Below, in pieces: positions 50,057-62,237 of a stretch of 64,000 bases of DNA. The DNA is from Modestobacter italicus (GTDB lineage Bacteria > Actinomycetota > Actinomycetes > Mycobacteriales > Geodermatophilaceae). The stretch covers positions 434,001-498,000 of the forward strand of contig NZ_JABGCJ010000001.1 of NCBI RefSeq assembly GCF_019799965.1, read 5' to 3'. Numbering within the stretch: the stretch's first letter is position 1; every line of letters starts with the position of its first letter. A program made the position numbers and the translations under genes. Under the pieces are notes generated by a model that searched no databases, was not told where the DNA came from, and saw only the letters and a program-made list of their open reading frames with translations.

Positions 50057-50887
50057 GTGACCACCGAGCACGCACTGCGGGCCGAGGACCTCACCCTCGG
50101 CTACGGCGAGCGGACCGTCGTCGAGGGCCTGGACCTGGCCGTGCCGCCGGGGCGGATCACCGCGATCGTCGGGGCCAACGCCTGCGGCAAGTCGACGCTG
50201 CTGCGCTCGATGACCCGGCTGCTGGCCCCGCGCGCCGGCCGGGTGCTGCTCGACGGCAAGGCCGTGCACCGGCTGCCGGCCAAGGAGCTGGCGCGCACAC
50301 TGGGCCTGCTGCCGCAGTCCCCGATCGCGCCGGAGGGCATCACCGCCGCCGACCTGATCGGCCGCGGTCGCAACCCGCACCAGGGCGTCTTCTCCCGCTG
50401 GAAGCCCGAGGACGACGCCGCGGTGGCCGCTGCCCTGGAGGCGACGCAGACCACCGAGCTGGCCGACCGGGCGGTCGACGAGCTCTCCGGGGGGCAGCGC
50501 CAGCGGGTGTGGATCGCGATGGCGCTGGCCCAGCAGACCGACCTGCTGCTGCTGGACGAGCCGACCACGTTCCTGGACGTGAGCCACCAGATCGAGGTGC
50601 TCGACCTGCTCACCGACCTGAACCGCGCGCGCGGCACGACCATCGTGATGGTGCTGCACGACCTGAACATGGCCGCCCGCTACGCCGACCACCTGGTGGC
50701 GATGGCCGGCGGCCGGGTGCACGCCACCGGGACCCCGGACCAGGTGCTGACCGAGGAGTGCGTGCGCGCCGTGTTCGGCCTGGACAGCCGGGTCGTCGTC
50801 GACCCGACGTCGGGCAAGCCGCTGATGCTGCCGCTGGGCCGGCACCACACCGACGCCGCCGTCCAGACCGTGGACGCCGCCGGCTGA
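50057..50887 (+). CDS. Iron-siderophore ABC transporter ATP-binding protein (FepC/FecE type)
   Basis: A 276-residue ABC ATPase. Walker A GANACGKST (Cys in place of the more common Gly/Ser), Q-loop LLPQSPIAPEGITAADLIGRGRNPHQGVF, signature ELSGGQRQRVWIAMALAQ, Walker B LLLLDEPTTFLD and switch His in VLHDLNMAARYADH. The Q-loop length and GRxPH segment are typical of FepC. GTG 50057 is preceded by GGAGAG. It is the last gene of the four-gene iron operon. Confidence 0.92.
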   Translation: MTTEHALRAEDLTLGYGERTVVEGLDLAVPPGRITAIVGANACGKSTLLRSMTRLLAPRAGRVLLDGKAVHRLPAKELARTLGLLPQSPIAPEGITAADLIGRGRNPHQGVFSRWKPEDDAAVAAALEATQTTELADRAVDELSGGQRQRVWIAMALAQQTDLLLLDEPTTFLDVSHQIEVLDLLTDLNRARGTTIVMVLHDLNMAARYADHLVAMAGGRVHATGTPDQVLTEECVRAVFGLDSRVVVDPTSGKPLMLPLGRHHTDAAVQTVDAAG

Positions 50888-50904
50888 ACCGGCGACCGGC
50901 GGGG

Positions 50905-53198
<2,294 letters not shown>

Positions 53199-53257
53199 GG
53201 GACCAGGTTACCGGCGGTGACCTGGGGCCCGGCGCGCGCGCACCGCTTGCCGCCGGG

Positions 53258-54871
53258 ATGTCCAGCAGGTGGGATGCCCAGGTGCCCCGTACCGACCTCT
53301 GGTTGCTGTCCGAGCGGGAACGGGCGAACGCCGCCACCCGGCTGCCGGCCTGGCGTCCGGACAACCTCGCCGAGCCCCTCGTGCACGGCGCCGGCTACTT
53401 CGACCGGCTGGTCGAGGAGGTCCGCGCACTGACCCCCGGCGACCACCTCTTCTTCGCCGACTGGCGGGGCGACCCCGACGAGCGGTTGCGCCCCGAGGGC
53501 CCGACGGTGGCCGAGCTGTTCAGCGACGCGGCCGCCCGGGGCGTGCACGTGCGCGGGCTGGTCTGGCGCTCGCACTGGGACGGCCTGTCGTTCAGCAAGG
53601 CGCAGAACCGGTCGCTGGACCGTGAGGTGGAGGCCGGCGGCGGCCGGGTGGTGCTCGACCAGCGGGTGCGGGCCTTCGGCAGCCACCACCAGAAGTTCGT
53701 CGTCCTCCGGCACCAGGACGACCCCACCCGGGACGTCGCCTACCTGGGCGGCATCGACCTGTGCCACAGCCGCCGGGACGACGCTGGCCACCGCGGCGAC
53801 CCCCAGCCGGTGGGGATGTCCCCGGCGTTCGGACCGCGGCCGGCCTGGCACGACGTCCAGCTGCAGGTGCGGGGGCCGGTGGTGGCCGACGTGGACGCCG
53901 TCTTCCGGGAGCGCTGGTCGGACCCGACCAGCCCGGTGGCCTACAACCCGATCGCCTGGCTGCGCGGTGTGCTGCGGGGTGCCCGGCTGCACCCCGAGCC
54001 GCTGCCCGACCCGTTGCCCGCGCCGCCGGCCGCCGGCCCGCACCAGGTCCAGCTGCTGCGCACCTACCCGCAGACGCGCAGCCGGTACCCGTTCGCGCCG
54101 CGCGGTGAGCGGTCGGTCGCCCGCGGACACGTCAAGGCACTCGCCCGCGCGAGCCGGCTGGTGTACCGGGAGGACCAGTACCTCTGGTCGGCCGACGCGG
54201 CCGCGCCGTTCGCCGCCGCCCTGCGTCGCGAGCCGGACCTGCACCTGGTGGTGGTGCTCCCCCGGCGCTCCCAGCAGGACGGGGTGGTCTCCCGCGCCGA
54301 GCGCGTGGGCCGGTGCGCCGCGCTGGACCTGCTGCGCGAGGCCGGTGGCGGGCGGGTGCACGTGTTCGACGTCGAGTCGCCCGACGGGCTGCCGGTCTAC
54401 GTGCACGCGAAGGTGGAGGTGGTCGACGACGTGTGGGCCGCCGTGGGCAGCGACAACGTCGACCGCCGCTCGTGGACGCACGACAGCGAGCTCTGCGGCG
54501 CGGTGCTGGACCCGACCCCGGACCCCCGGGAGCCGCGGGACCCGGCCGGCCGCGGGGACGGCGCGCGGGTGATCGCCCGCGAGCTGCGGCTGGCACTGGC
54601 CCGGGAGCACCTGGACCGTGCGCCGGACGGCAGCCAGGACGACGACCTCCTCGACCCCGGCTCGTTCGTCGCCGCGCTGGAGGCGACCGCCGCCGCGCTG
54701 GAGGCGTGGCACGCCGGTGGGCGTCGCGGTCCTCGCCCGCCCGGCCGGCTGCGGCCGCACGTCCAGGCCGGGCTGTCCCGGCGGGGGCGGCTGTGGGCGG
54801 TGCCGGTGTACCGGGTGCTGCACGACCCGGACGACCGGCCGAGGTGGATGCGCCGCCGCGGTCTCTTCTGA
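53258..54871 (+). CDS. Phospholipase D-like protein
   Basis: A 537-residue protein with two HKD-type motifs. The second is intact (VHAKVEVVDDVWAAVGSDN, H-x-K-x4-D). The first, GSHHQKFVVLRHQDD, has the His and Lys but Arg where the Asp is expected, with Asp a few residues later, as in a known variant. In between are VAYLGGIDLCHSRRDD and W-H-D-V-Q-L. No signal peptide is evident. It may act on phospholipids or other phosphodiesters. It starts at ATG 53258. It is transcribed divergently from the aspartokinase gene and is followed by 526 bases without a gene, containing a hairpin and tandem repeats. Confidence 0.85.
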   Translation: MSSRWDAQVPRTDLWLLSERERANAATRLPAWRPDNLAEPLVHGAGYFDRLVEEVRALTPGDHLFFADWRGDPDERLRPEGPTVAELFSDAAARGVHVRGLVWRSHWDGLSFSKAQNRSLDREVEAGGGRVVLDQRVRAFGSHHQKFVVLRHQDDPTRDVAYLGGIDLCHSRRDDAGHRGDPQPVGMSPAFGPRPAWHDVQLQVRGPVVADVDAVFRERWSDPTSPVAYNPIAWLRGVLRGARLHPEPLPDPLPAPPAAGPHQVQLLRTYPQTRSRYPFAPRGERSVARGHVKALARASRLVYREDQYLWSADAAAPFAAALRREPDLHLVVVLPRRSQQDGVVSRAERVGRCAALDLLREAGGGRVHVFDVESPDGLPVYVHAKVEVVDDVWAAVGSDNVDRRSWTHDSELCGAVLDPTPDPREPRDPAGRGDGARVIARELRLALAREHLDRAPDGSQDDDLLDPGSFVAALEATAAALEAWHAGGRRGPRPPGRLRPHVQAGLSRRGRLWAVPVYRVLHDPDDRPRWMRRRGLF

Positions 54872-55087
54872 CCTCCCCACCCGGCACCCGCGCCCGCGAC
54901 CACCTCGGCTCGGACCCGCAGGTCCCTGCTCGCCCACCTCCGACCGGTAGACCCGTCCCCGCCCGGCCCCGCCTCATGGCCCGTCGGCTCGATGCCGCTG
55001 TGGGCGGTCCCGTCCCGCAAGGCCCATGCGGAACGCTCTAGGACGCCCCCGTCGACCGGGGAACCGGTGGCGACAGGTCCGATCCGG

Positions 55088-55130
55088 ACGCTCGTGCTCT
55101 GCGTGCGAGGACGACGCAGAGCACGAGCGT
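55088..55130. repeat. Perfect 17-base-pair hairpin upstream of the second HTH/Cys-rich gene
   Basis: ACGCTCGTGCTCTGCGT (55088-55104) and ACGCAGAGCACGAGCGT (55114-55130) are exact complements around a nine-base loop GCGAGGACG. The inner core GTGCTCTGC/GCAGAGCAC is shared with the hairpin at 25051-25095. It lies 217 bases after the phospholipase D stop and 268 bases before the HTH gene, so it could be a terminator for the former or an element belonging to the latter. Confidence 0.85.
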
Positions 55131-55219
55131 GTGGAGAACGGACACCGGCCCCCCTGGGACGAGCGGCACGCCCTCGAGCGGACGGCGTCTGCGCTCGGGC
55201 AGGCGTCCAGGCAGAAGAC

Positions 55220-55279
55220 GCCCGGGGGCCACCGCACCCGGGGCCACCACACCCGGGGCCGCCACACCCGGGCTCACGA
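55220..55279. repeat. 15-base tandem repeats, four units
   Basis: Four successive 15-base units related to CACCCGGGGCCACCA run from 55220 to 55279; the two middle units differ at one base and the outer two are more degenerate. A fifth very degenerate unit may follow. The array lies in the gap between the hairpin at 55088 and the HTH gene. No gene is visible there. Confidence 0.7.
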
Positions 55280-55397
55280 CGCTCGGGGGTGACGGTCCCC
55301 GGCTGCCACCCGACCTGGTGACCGAGCGGTCCACCGACCCGGTTCGCCGTCCACAACCTGGCGGCGGGCCTCCCGCCCGCACGTCCGGTGCACGACG

Positions 55398-56111
55398 GTG
55401 ACGGACGTGGACACCCGCACCGGACGTGGCGACCCGGAGCCGGATGCTGCCCTGGACCACACAACCGGGCCCCTCACGGTCGCGGGGGCGCTGCGCCGGG
55501 TCCGCCGGCTGGCCGACCTCTCCCAGCGCCAGCTCGCTGCCGCGCTCGGCGTCTCCGCCTCCGTCATCTCCCAGGCGGAGGCCGGCCGGCGCGACCTGCC
55601 GGTCACGCTCCTCCGCCGGGCCGCCGAGCTGGGCGGCGTGCGCCTGGCGCTGCTCGACACGGACGGCCGGGACGTGGCCGACATGTCCGACAGCGCAGCC
55701 CGGGACGGTGGCGGCCGGCGCTTCCCGGCGCACCTGGACACCCGGCACGGCGACGAGGACTGGTGGGCCGGTCCCGAGCGCTACACCCGCCGACAGCCGA
55801 CCTACACGTTCGACCGGGACCGCGCCCGCCGCGACCGGAAGCGCCGGACGCAGGGGACGCCGGAGGACCACCTGCTCCCCCGCCCCGGCGATGCGCTGGA
55901 GGAACGGTCCCGGGCCCGGCGGGCAGCCGCCTGGGCACGCCACCGGCAACGGCTGAGCCGGCTGGCGGCCGAGAGCCCGCGCCCACCAGCGCCTGAGCTG
56001 GTCTGCACCTGCCCGCCCGACTGTGACGACCTGCTGGACGACGTCCGCGTCGACACCCCGGGGCGGCCACCACACGTCGACCGCTGCCCCTGCCGCTGCG
56101 ACACCGCATGA
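55398..56111 (+). CDS. HTH protein with conserved middle domain and Cys/His-rich tail (paralogue B)
   Basis: A 237-residue protein from GTG 55398. The HTH (LRRVRRLADLSQRQLAAALGVSASVISQAEAG) is followed by RRFPAHLDTRHGDEDWWAGP, YTFDRDRARRDRKRRTQG and the tail CTCPPDCDDLL ... HVDRCPCRCDTA. These four blocks align with paralogue A at 25266, including every Cys and the His (CxCx3C, HxxxCxCxC). A metal site is inferred from the ligand set. The start has no strong ribosome binding site. It stands alone between the repeat-rich gap and the leuA leader. Confidence 0.78.
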   Translation: MTDVDTRTGRGDPEPDAALDHTTGPLTVAGALRRVRRLADLSQRQLAAALGVSASVISQAEAGRRDLPVTLLRRAAELGGVRLALLDTDGRDVADMSDSAARDGGGRRFPAHLDTRHGDEDWWAGPERYTRRQPTYTFDRDRARRDRKRRTQGTPEDHLLPRPGDALEERSRARRAAAWARHRQRLSRLAAESPRPPAPELVCTCPPDCDDLLDDVRVDTPGRPPHVDRCPCRCDTA

Positions 56112-56199
56112 GCCCCGGCCGGCCCGGCCGACGCACCGCCACCGGACGGAGGCCCCGCCGGAGGTGCCTGCCGCAGGCGCGCGCTGTTACCGTGACGGC

Positions 56200-56247
56200 G
56201 TGCGCGGCAGCCTCCTGCTTATCAGCCGCGGCGAGGCCCTCTCCTAG
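56200..56247 (+). CDS. leuL: leuA leader peptide
   Basis: A 15-codon open frame, MRGSLLLISRGEALS, with GTG 56200 and TAG at 56245. Three successive Leu codons of different types (CTC, CTG, CTT at 56212-56220) and a fourth near the end are the mark of leucine attenuation leaders; the peptide resembles known actinobacterial leuA leaders ending in SRG. It lies 90 bases before leuA and overlaps the 11-pair hairpin at 56226-56266. Starvation for charged Leu-tRNA should stall ribosomes here and alter folding downstream. Confidence 0.75.
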   Translation: MRGSLLLISRGEALS

Positions 56248-56266
56248 GTCGGCTCCCTCGCCGCGG
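56226..56266 (+). promoter_or_regulatory. Attenuator-type hairpin in the leuA leader
   Basis: CCGCGGCGAGG (56226-56236) and CCTCGCCGCGG (56256-56266) pair perfectly over 11 bases. The left arm is within the leader peptide's last codons, so a ribosome stalled at the Leu run could block the stem. Whether it acts on transcription or translation of leuA is not decided by sequence. Confidence 0.6.
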
Positions 56267-56295
56267 TGATCGCGCGTCCGGTGGGCGCCAGCTGA

Positions 56296-58071
<1,776 letters not shown>

Positions 58072-58088
58072 CCGCTCCGCCGGAGCAC

Positions 58089-58117
58089 GGCCGGCACGGC
58101 GTCACGCCGTGCCGGCC
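58089..58117. terminator. Terminator of leuA overlapping the end of the convergent gene
   Basis: GGCCGGCACGGCG (58089-58101) and CGCCGTGCCGGCC (58105-58117) pair perfectly around TCA. The loop is the stop codon of the serine hydrolase on the other strand, so the hairpin is shared by both genes. Confidence 0.75.
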
Positions 58118-59010
58118 ACCAGCACTGCGGCGGCCTCGTCCAGGGCCCGCCGGGCCCGGGTCCACGAGACCGAGCTGGGCGCCTCACCCAGCAGGACGAC
58201 GGTCCGCCCGTCGCCGAGCACGCCGGCCGAGTGCAGGTGCCGCTGCCCGGCCACGCAGCACATCCAGCCCTGCTTGCCCGCCACCCCGCCGCCGGGCCCC
58301 GCGGCCAGCAGCCCGAACCGTTGGTCGAACCCGTCGGCCGCGGTGGCGGTGGCGTTGCGCATCCACCCGAGCAGCACCTCCGCGCCGGGCGCACCCGCGG
58401 TCAGCGCGGCCAGGAACCGGCCGGTGTCCGCGGCGGACATCGACGCCTCTCCCCACTGCCCCGACTCGGCCGGCGGTGCGGTGCCGGTCAGGCCGAAGGT
58501 CGCTGCCGCGGACCGGACCAGGTCGGCGCCGTCGTGGGCGTCCCAGAGCAGGCTCATCGCCGTGTCGTCCGAGGCGGTGACCGCCCGCTCCATCCGGGCC
58601 AGGTCGGCCGGCCCGAGGGTGAGGACGCCGACCGCCGCGCGGGCCAGCAGCTGCTGGACGACCAGCAGCTTGACCAGCGACGCGCTGGGCACCGGCCGGT
58701 CGGCGGCGGGCGTGCTCACCAGCACCGCAGCGTCCCGGTCCAGGACCACCGCGTCCAGGGCCACCCCGGCCGGCAGCGCGGCTGCCTGCAGCCCGGCCAG
58801 CACCGCGTCCCGGTCGACCGGGGGCCGTGGCGTGGTGGCGAGAGGGACCCTGGCCGACGGCCGCTCCAGCTGACGGAGCGACGTCACCGGCAGCGTCTCG
58901 TCCGGGGTGCGCGCAGAGCCGGCGGAACAGAGCACCGGGCTGACCAGGAGACCTGCCACCAGCACACCGGTCACCGCGACGCCCGCGATCCGCGCGCGGC
59001 TGCCGACCAT
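58102..59010 (-). CDS. Exported serine hydrolase, class A beta-lactamase-like fold
   Basis: A 302-residue protein with an N-terminal signal or anchor helix (VAVTGVLVAGLLVSPVLCSAG). The penicillin-recognising motifs are present in degenerate form: SLVK (Ser111 to Lys114), SDD in TASDDTAMSLL, and KQG in AGKQGWMCCVAG in place of KTG. No Glu166-type loop is obvious, so it may be a non-lactamase hydrolase. ATG 59010 is used; the frame is open to 59046. It is convergent with leuA and lies downstream of the antiporter operon on the same strand. Confidence 0.75.
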   Translation of the reverse strand: MVGSRARIAGVAVTGVLVAGLLVSPVLCSAGSARTPDETLPVTSLRQLERPSARVPLATTPRPPVDRDAVLAGLQAAALPAGVALDAVVLDRDAAVLVSTPAADRPVPSASLVKLLVVQQLLARAAVGVLTLGPADLARMERAVTASDDTAMSLLWDAHDGADLVRSAAATFGLTGTAPPAESGQWGEASMSAADTGRFLAALTAGAPGAEVLLGWMRNATATAADGFDQRFGLLAAGPGGGVAGKQGWMCCVAGQRHLHSAGVLGDGRTVVLLGEAPSSVSWTRARRALDEAAAVLVAGTA

Positions 59011-59105
59011 GTCACCGATGGTGGCCCGCCGGCGCCCCGGTGCCAAGCCCCGCCGCCCCGGCTCGCGGTCGACCGGGGACGGTCCCGGCCCGGCCGGCGT
59101 CCGGG

Positions 59106-59579
59106 TCAGTCGGGCAGTGCCTGGTCCAGGTCCTCCGGTGTCCGGCGTCGCTCCGCGTCGGTCGTCCGGGTGTGCTCGGGGGCGTCGGCCGGCTGGTCGC
59201 CGCTCATCCCCTCCTGCCCCGCGCGGAGCTCGGCCCCCCGCTGCGCGTCGACCAGCTCGTCGACCACCAGCAGGTCGCGGCGCACGTGCCGGCGGCGGTA
59301 GGCGATCCGGCTGACCATGTGCGCGTTCACCGGGGCGGTGATCAGCTGGAACGCCGCGACCAGCAACAGCATCCAGGTCGCCGACCAGCCGGTGAGCCGG
59401 ATGGCGCCACCGACCATGATCAGCAGGACGCCCATCACCTGCGGCTTGGTGCCGGCGTGCATCCGGGACAGCACGTCCGGGAAGCGCAGCACGCCGAGCC
59501 CGGCGGTCAGGCAGAGGAAGGCGCCGATGAGCAGGCAGGCCGCGGCGATCCAGTCGGGCACCGAGTCGAAGTCGTTCAC
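59106..59579 (-). CDS. mnhG: Mrp/Mnh cation:proton antiporter subunit G
   Basis: A 157-residue subunit with three membrane helices: WIAAACLLIGAFLCLTAGLGVLRFPDVLSRMHAGTKPQVMGVLLIMVGG, with the MnhG signature RFPDxxxRxHAxTK. The C-terminal about 50 residues form a charged tail longer than usual. It is the last gene of the Mrp operon, overlapping mnhF. The complex exchanges Na+ or K+ for protons. Confidence 0.92.
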   Translation of the reverse strand: MNDFDSVPDWIAAACLLIGAFLCLTAGLGVLRFPDVLSRMHAGTKPQVMGVLLIMVGGAIRLTGWSATWMLLLVAAFQLITAPVNAHMVSRIAYRRRHVRRDLLVVDELVDAQRGAELRAGQEGMSGDQPADAPEHTRTTDAERRRTPEDLDQALPD

Positions 59580-59911
59580 GAGGTCGCCTCCCCGGTCGGT
59601 GCGGCGCCGGGCGGGGCCAGCCCGGACTCCTCGCCGTCGTCGGTCGGTGAGCGCATCAGCATGCCGCCGACGTAGCGCGCCACCGCCACCGAGCCCACGA
59701 AGGCCAGCAGCGATACGACCACCAGCACCGGCACGATCGTGGGGTCCCGTTGCAGCGCCGCGTACACGGCCAGCCCCGCGGTGATGATCACCAGCAGGGT
59801 GTCGGTGGCGACCACCCGGTCCAGCAGCGACGGCCCCAGCGCCAGCCGGACGACCGCGAGCACCGCGCCCACCCCGAGCATCGTGTAGACCACGATCGAG
59901 AAGACGGTCAC
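59576..59911 (-). CDS. mnhF: Mrp/Mnh cation:proton antiporter subunit F
   Basis: A 111-residue subunit from GTG 59911 with three helices and the family motif RLALGPSLLDRVVATDTLLVI, then PTIVPVLVVVSLLAFVGSVAVARY. It overlaps mnhE and mnhG by four bases on either side. Its last about 22 residues are a hydrophilic tail. Confidence 0.92.
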   Translation of the reverse strand: MTVFSIVVYTMLGVGAVLAVVRLALGPSLLDRVVATDTLLVIITAGLAVYAALQRDPTIVPVLVVVSLLAFVGSVAVARYVGGMLMRSPTDDGEESGLAPPGAAPTGEATS

Positions 59912-60492
59912 CGCGGCACCTCCGGCCCGTCCGAGCCCGGGGACAGCTCCGACACCGGGCCGTCGTGGTCCAGCCGGGCGATGTCCTCCGCCGTCCCGAA
60001 CGCGCGCACGACCCGGTCCTCCATCATCAGCACCCCGGCGCGCTGGTGCTCGACGTCGTCGGCGTCGTCCACGTGCAGCAGGTGGATGCCCAGGGTGCGC
60101 CGGGGCCGGTCCAGGTCCAGCACGATCGACCCCGGGACCAGGGTCAGCGCCTCGGAGATGATGGTCAGCAGCAGGTCGGAGTCGGTGCGCAGCTGGACGG
60201 CGATGATCGCCCCCTGCTGCATGCCGCTGGGCCGGATCGCCTGCCACGCCACCTGCGCGCTGGAGACGACCAGGTCCTTGAGGAAGTACCAGGTGAAGAC
60301 CAGCAGTGCCACCGGGTGCACCCGCACGCCGCCGACGACGGCGGGCAGCGGCAGCACGTTGGTCACCAGGACCGCGACGAGGATCCCGGACAGCAGGTTG
60401 GCCCAGGACCAGGTGCCCCACAGCAGGATCCAGATCAGCACCAGCCAGGTGAGCACCGGCAGCTGGTGCCGGAACCGCAGCGCGCCGCTCAC
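59908..60492 (-). CDS. mnhE: Mrp/Mnh cation:proton antiporter subunit E
   Basis: A 194-residue subunit: two or three N-terminal helices, then the cytoplasmic part with VTNVLPLPAVVGGVRVHP, RTDSDLLLTIISEALTLVPGSIVLD, LGIHLLHVDD, all typical of MnhE. Its start overlaps the end of mnhD and its stop overlaps mnhF. Confidence 0.92.
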   Translation of the reverse strand: MSGALRFRHQLPVLTWLVLIWILLWGTWSWANLLSGILVAVLVTNVLPLPAVVGGVRVHPVALLVFTWYFLKDLVVSSAQVAWQAIRPSGMQQGAIIAVQLRTDSDLLLTIISEALTLVPGSIVLDLDRPRRTLGIHLLHVDDADDVEHQRAGVLMMEDRVVRAFGTAEDIARLDHDGPVSELSPGSDGPEVPR

Positions 60493-62237
60493 CGCCCGGC
60501 CTCCTCGCCGTAGACGGCCTCGATGTAGGGCGTGCGGTCGAGCAGGTCGCCCGCGGCCCGGTCCGTCATGCCGTACAGCGGGCCGGCGATCACCGTGAGG
60601 CCGACGGTGAGCGCCACCATCACCGCGGTGGCCGCGGTCATCACCCCCGGCAGCGGCTGCAGCGACGGCGCCCTGTCCTCGGCCCCGCCGCTCGGCCGGC
60701 CCTCACCACCCTCGGGTGCCTCGGTGGCCACGGCCACGTGCCGCGCCCAGGCGCCACGGCGACCGGTCCGCCGGGCCGCGAGGGTGGAGGTGGCGCCCCC
60801 GGCGTGCTCGTCGACCGCGTCGTCCGGCTCGTCGGTGCCCGGCGGGGCTTCGTCCGGCCCGTCGTCGGGGCCGGCGTCCCGGGCAGCGGCCGCTGCGGAG
60901 TCAGCGGCGGGAGCCTGCGCCGGCGGCCGCCAGAAGGCCCGGGTCCAGACCCGGGACATCGCCACCAGGGTCAGCAGGCTGGTCACGACCGCACCGCCGA
61001 CCAGCACGTAGGCGCCCCAGCCGCCGTCGGCCACCCCGGCCCCGAGCAGGCCGACCTTGCCGATGAAGCCGGAGAACGGCGGGATCCCGGCCAGGTTCAT
61101 CGCCGGGACGAAGAAGAGCACCGCCAGCAGCGGCGAGGCGGTGGCCAGCCCACCGAGCCGGTCGACCGCCATCGTCCCGCCGCGCCGCTCGATCAGCCCG
61201 GCCACCAGGAACAGGGTGGTCTGGATGGCGATGTGGTGGACGACGTAGAAGATCGCGCCGGCCAGCCCGGCCGCCGAGCCCAGCGCGATCCCGAACACCA
61301 TGTAGCCGATGTGGCTGACCAGCGTGAACGACAGCAGCCTGCGGATGTCGCTCTGCGCGACGGCGCCGAGGATGCCGATCAGCATGGTCGCCAGCGCCGC
61401 CCACATCAGCACGTCGTCCAGCGCGCCGTCGGGGAACAGCAGCGTCTGGGTGCGGATGATCGCGTAGACGCCGACCTTGGTCAGCAGGCCCGCGAAGACC
61501 GCGGTGACCGGCGCCGGCGCCGTCGGGTAGCTGTCGGGCAGCCAGGCCGACAGCGGGAAGACCGCCGCCTTGATGCTGAAGGCGATCAGCAGCAGGCTGT
61601 GCAGCAGCAGCTGGGTGCCGTCGGGCAGGTCGCCCAGCCGGCCGGCCAGCTGGGCGAGGTTCACCGTGCCGGTCGCCGCGTAGACCAGCCCGATCGAGGC
61701 CAGGAAGAGCAGCGAGCTGAGCAGGCTGACCACCACGTAGGTGATCCCCGCGCGGATCCGTGGGGCCGAGCCGCCCATGGTCAGCAGCACGTAGCTGGAG
61801 GTCAGCAACACCTCGAAGCCGACGTAGAGGTTGAACAGGTCACCGGCCAGGAACGCGTAGCTCACGCCGGCGATGAGCACCAGGAACGTCGGGTGGAAGA
61901 TCGACAGCGGGGTGTTCTCGTCGCCGTCGGCGGCCCCCTGCCCGACCGCGAACACCAGGACGCCCAGGCCCACCGTGCTGGCCACGATCAGCATCAGCGC
62001 GGAGAGCCGGTCGACCACCAGCATGATCGCCACCGGGACCGGCCAGTCGCCGACGGCCACCGCCGCGGCCCCGTTGGCGTCCGCGATCAGCAGCAGCGCC
62101 ACGGAGACGGCGACGATCGCGGCGAGCACCAGGATGCTGAGGGCGCGCTGCAGCTTCGCGTGCCGCCCGACCAGCAGCGCCGCCGCGGCGCCCAGCAGCG
62201 GCAGCAGGACCGGCAGCGGTGCCAGCACCCCGATCAC
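60489..62237 (-). CDS. mnhD: Mrp/Mnh cation:proton antiporter subunit D
   Basis: A 582-residue proton-channel subunit related to complex I NuoM/N. Key segments include FHPTFLVLIAGVSYAFLAGDLFNLYVGFEVLL, LPDSYPTAPAPVTAVFAGLLTKVGVYAIIR with the helix-breaking Pro, FTLVSHIGYMVFGIAL and GIPPFSGFIGKVGLL. Unusual is an acidic low-complexity insertion of roughly 95 residues (PDDGPDEAPPGTDEPDDAVDE...) before the last membrane helix. It overlaps mnhC and mnhE. Confidence 0.93.
   Translation of the reverse strand: MIGVLAPLPVLLPLLGAAAALLVGRHAKLQRALSILVLAAIVAVSVALLLIADANGAAAVAVGDWPVPVAIMLVVDRLSALMLIVASTVGLGVLVFAVGQGAADGDENTPLSIFHPTFLVLIAGVSYAFLAGDLFNLYVGFEVLLTSSYVLLTMGGSAPRIRAGITYVVVSLLSSLLFLASIGLVYAATGTVNLAQLAGRLGDLPDGTQLLLHSLLLIAFSIKAAVFPLSAWLPDSYPTAPAPVTAVFAGLLTKVGVYAIIRTQTLLFPDGALDDVLMWAALATMLIGILGAVAQSDIRRLLSFTLVSHIGYMVFGIALGSAAGLAGAIFYVVHHIAIQTTLFLVAGLIERRGGTMAVDRLGGLATASPLLAVLFFVPAMNLAGIPPFSGFIGKVGLLGAGVADGGWGAYVLVGGAVVTSLLTLVAMSRVWTRAFWRPPAQAPAADSAAAAARDAGPDDGPDEAPPGTDEPDDAVDEHAGGATSTLAARRTGRRGAWARHVAVATEAPEGGEGRPSGGAEDRAPSLQPLPGVMTAATAVMVALTVGLTVIAGPLYGMTDRAAGDLLDRTPYIEAVYGEEAGR

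Noticed and set aside
55026-55292. Small plus-strand open frame running through the hairpin and 15-base repeats
   Set aside because: Low-complexity translation, no ribosome binding site, and it reads through the perfect hairpin and tandem repeats.
53208-55464. Long minus-strand open frames opposite the phospholipase D-like gene
   Set aside because: Arg/Pro/Gly-rich antisense shadows with no recognisable motif.
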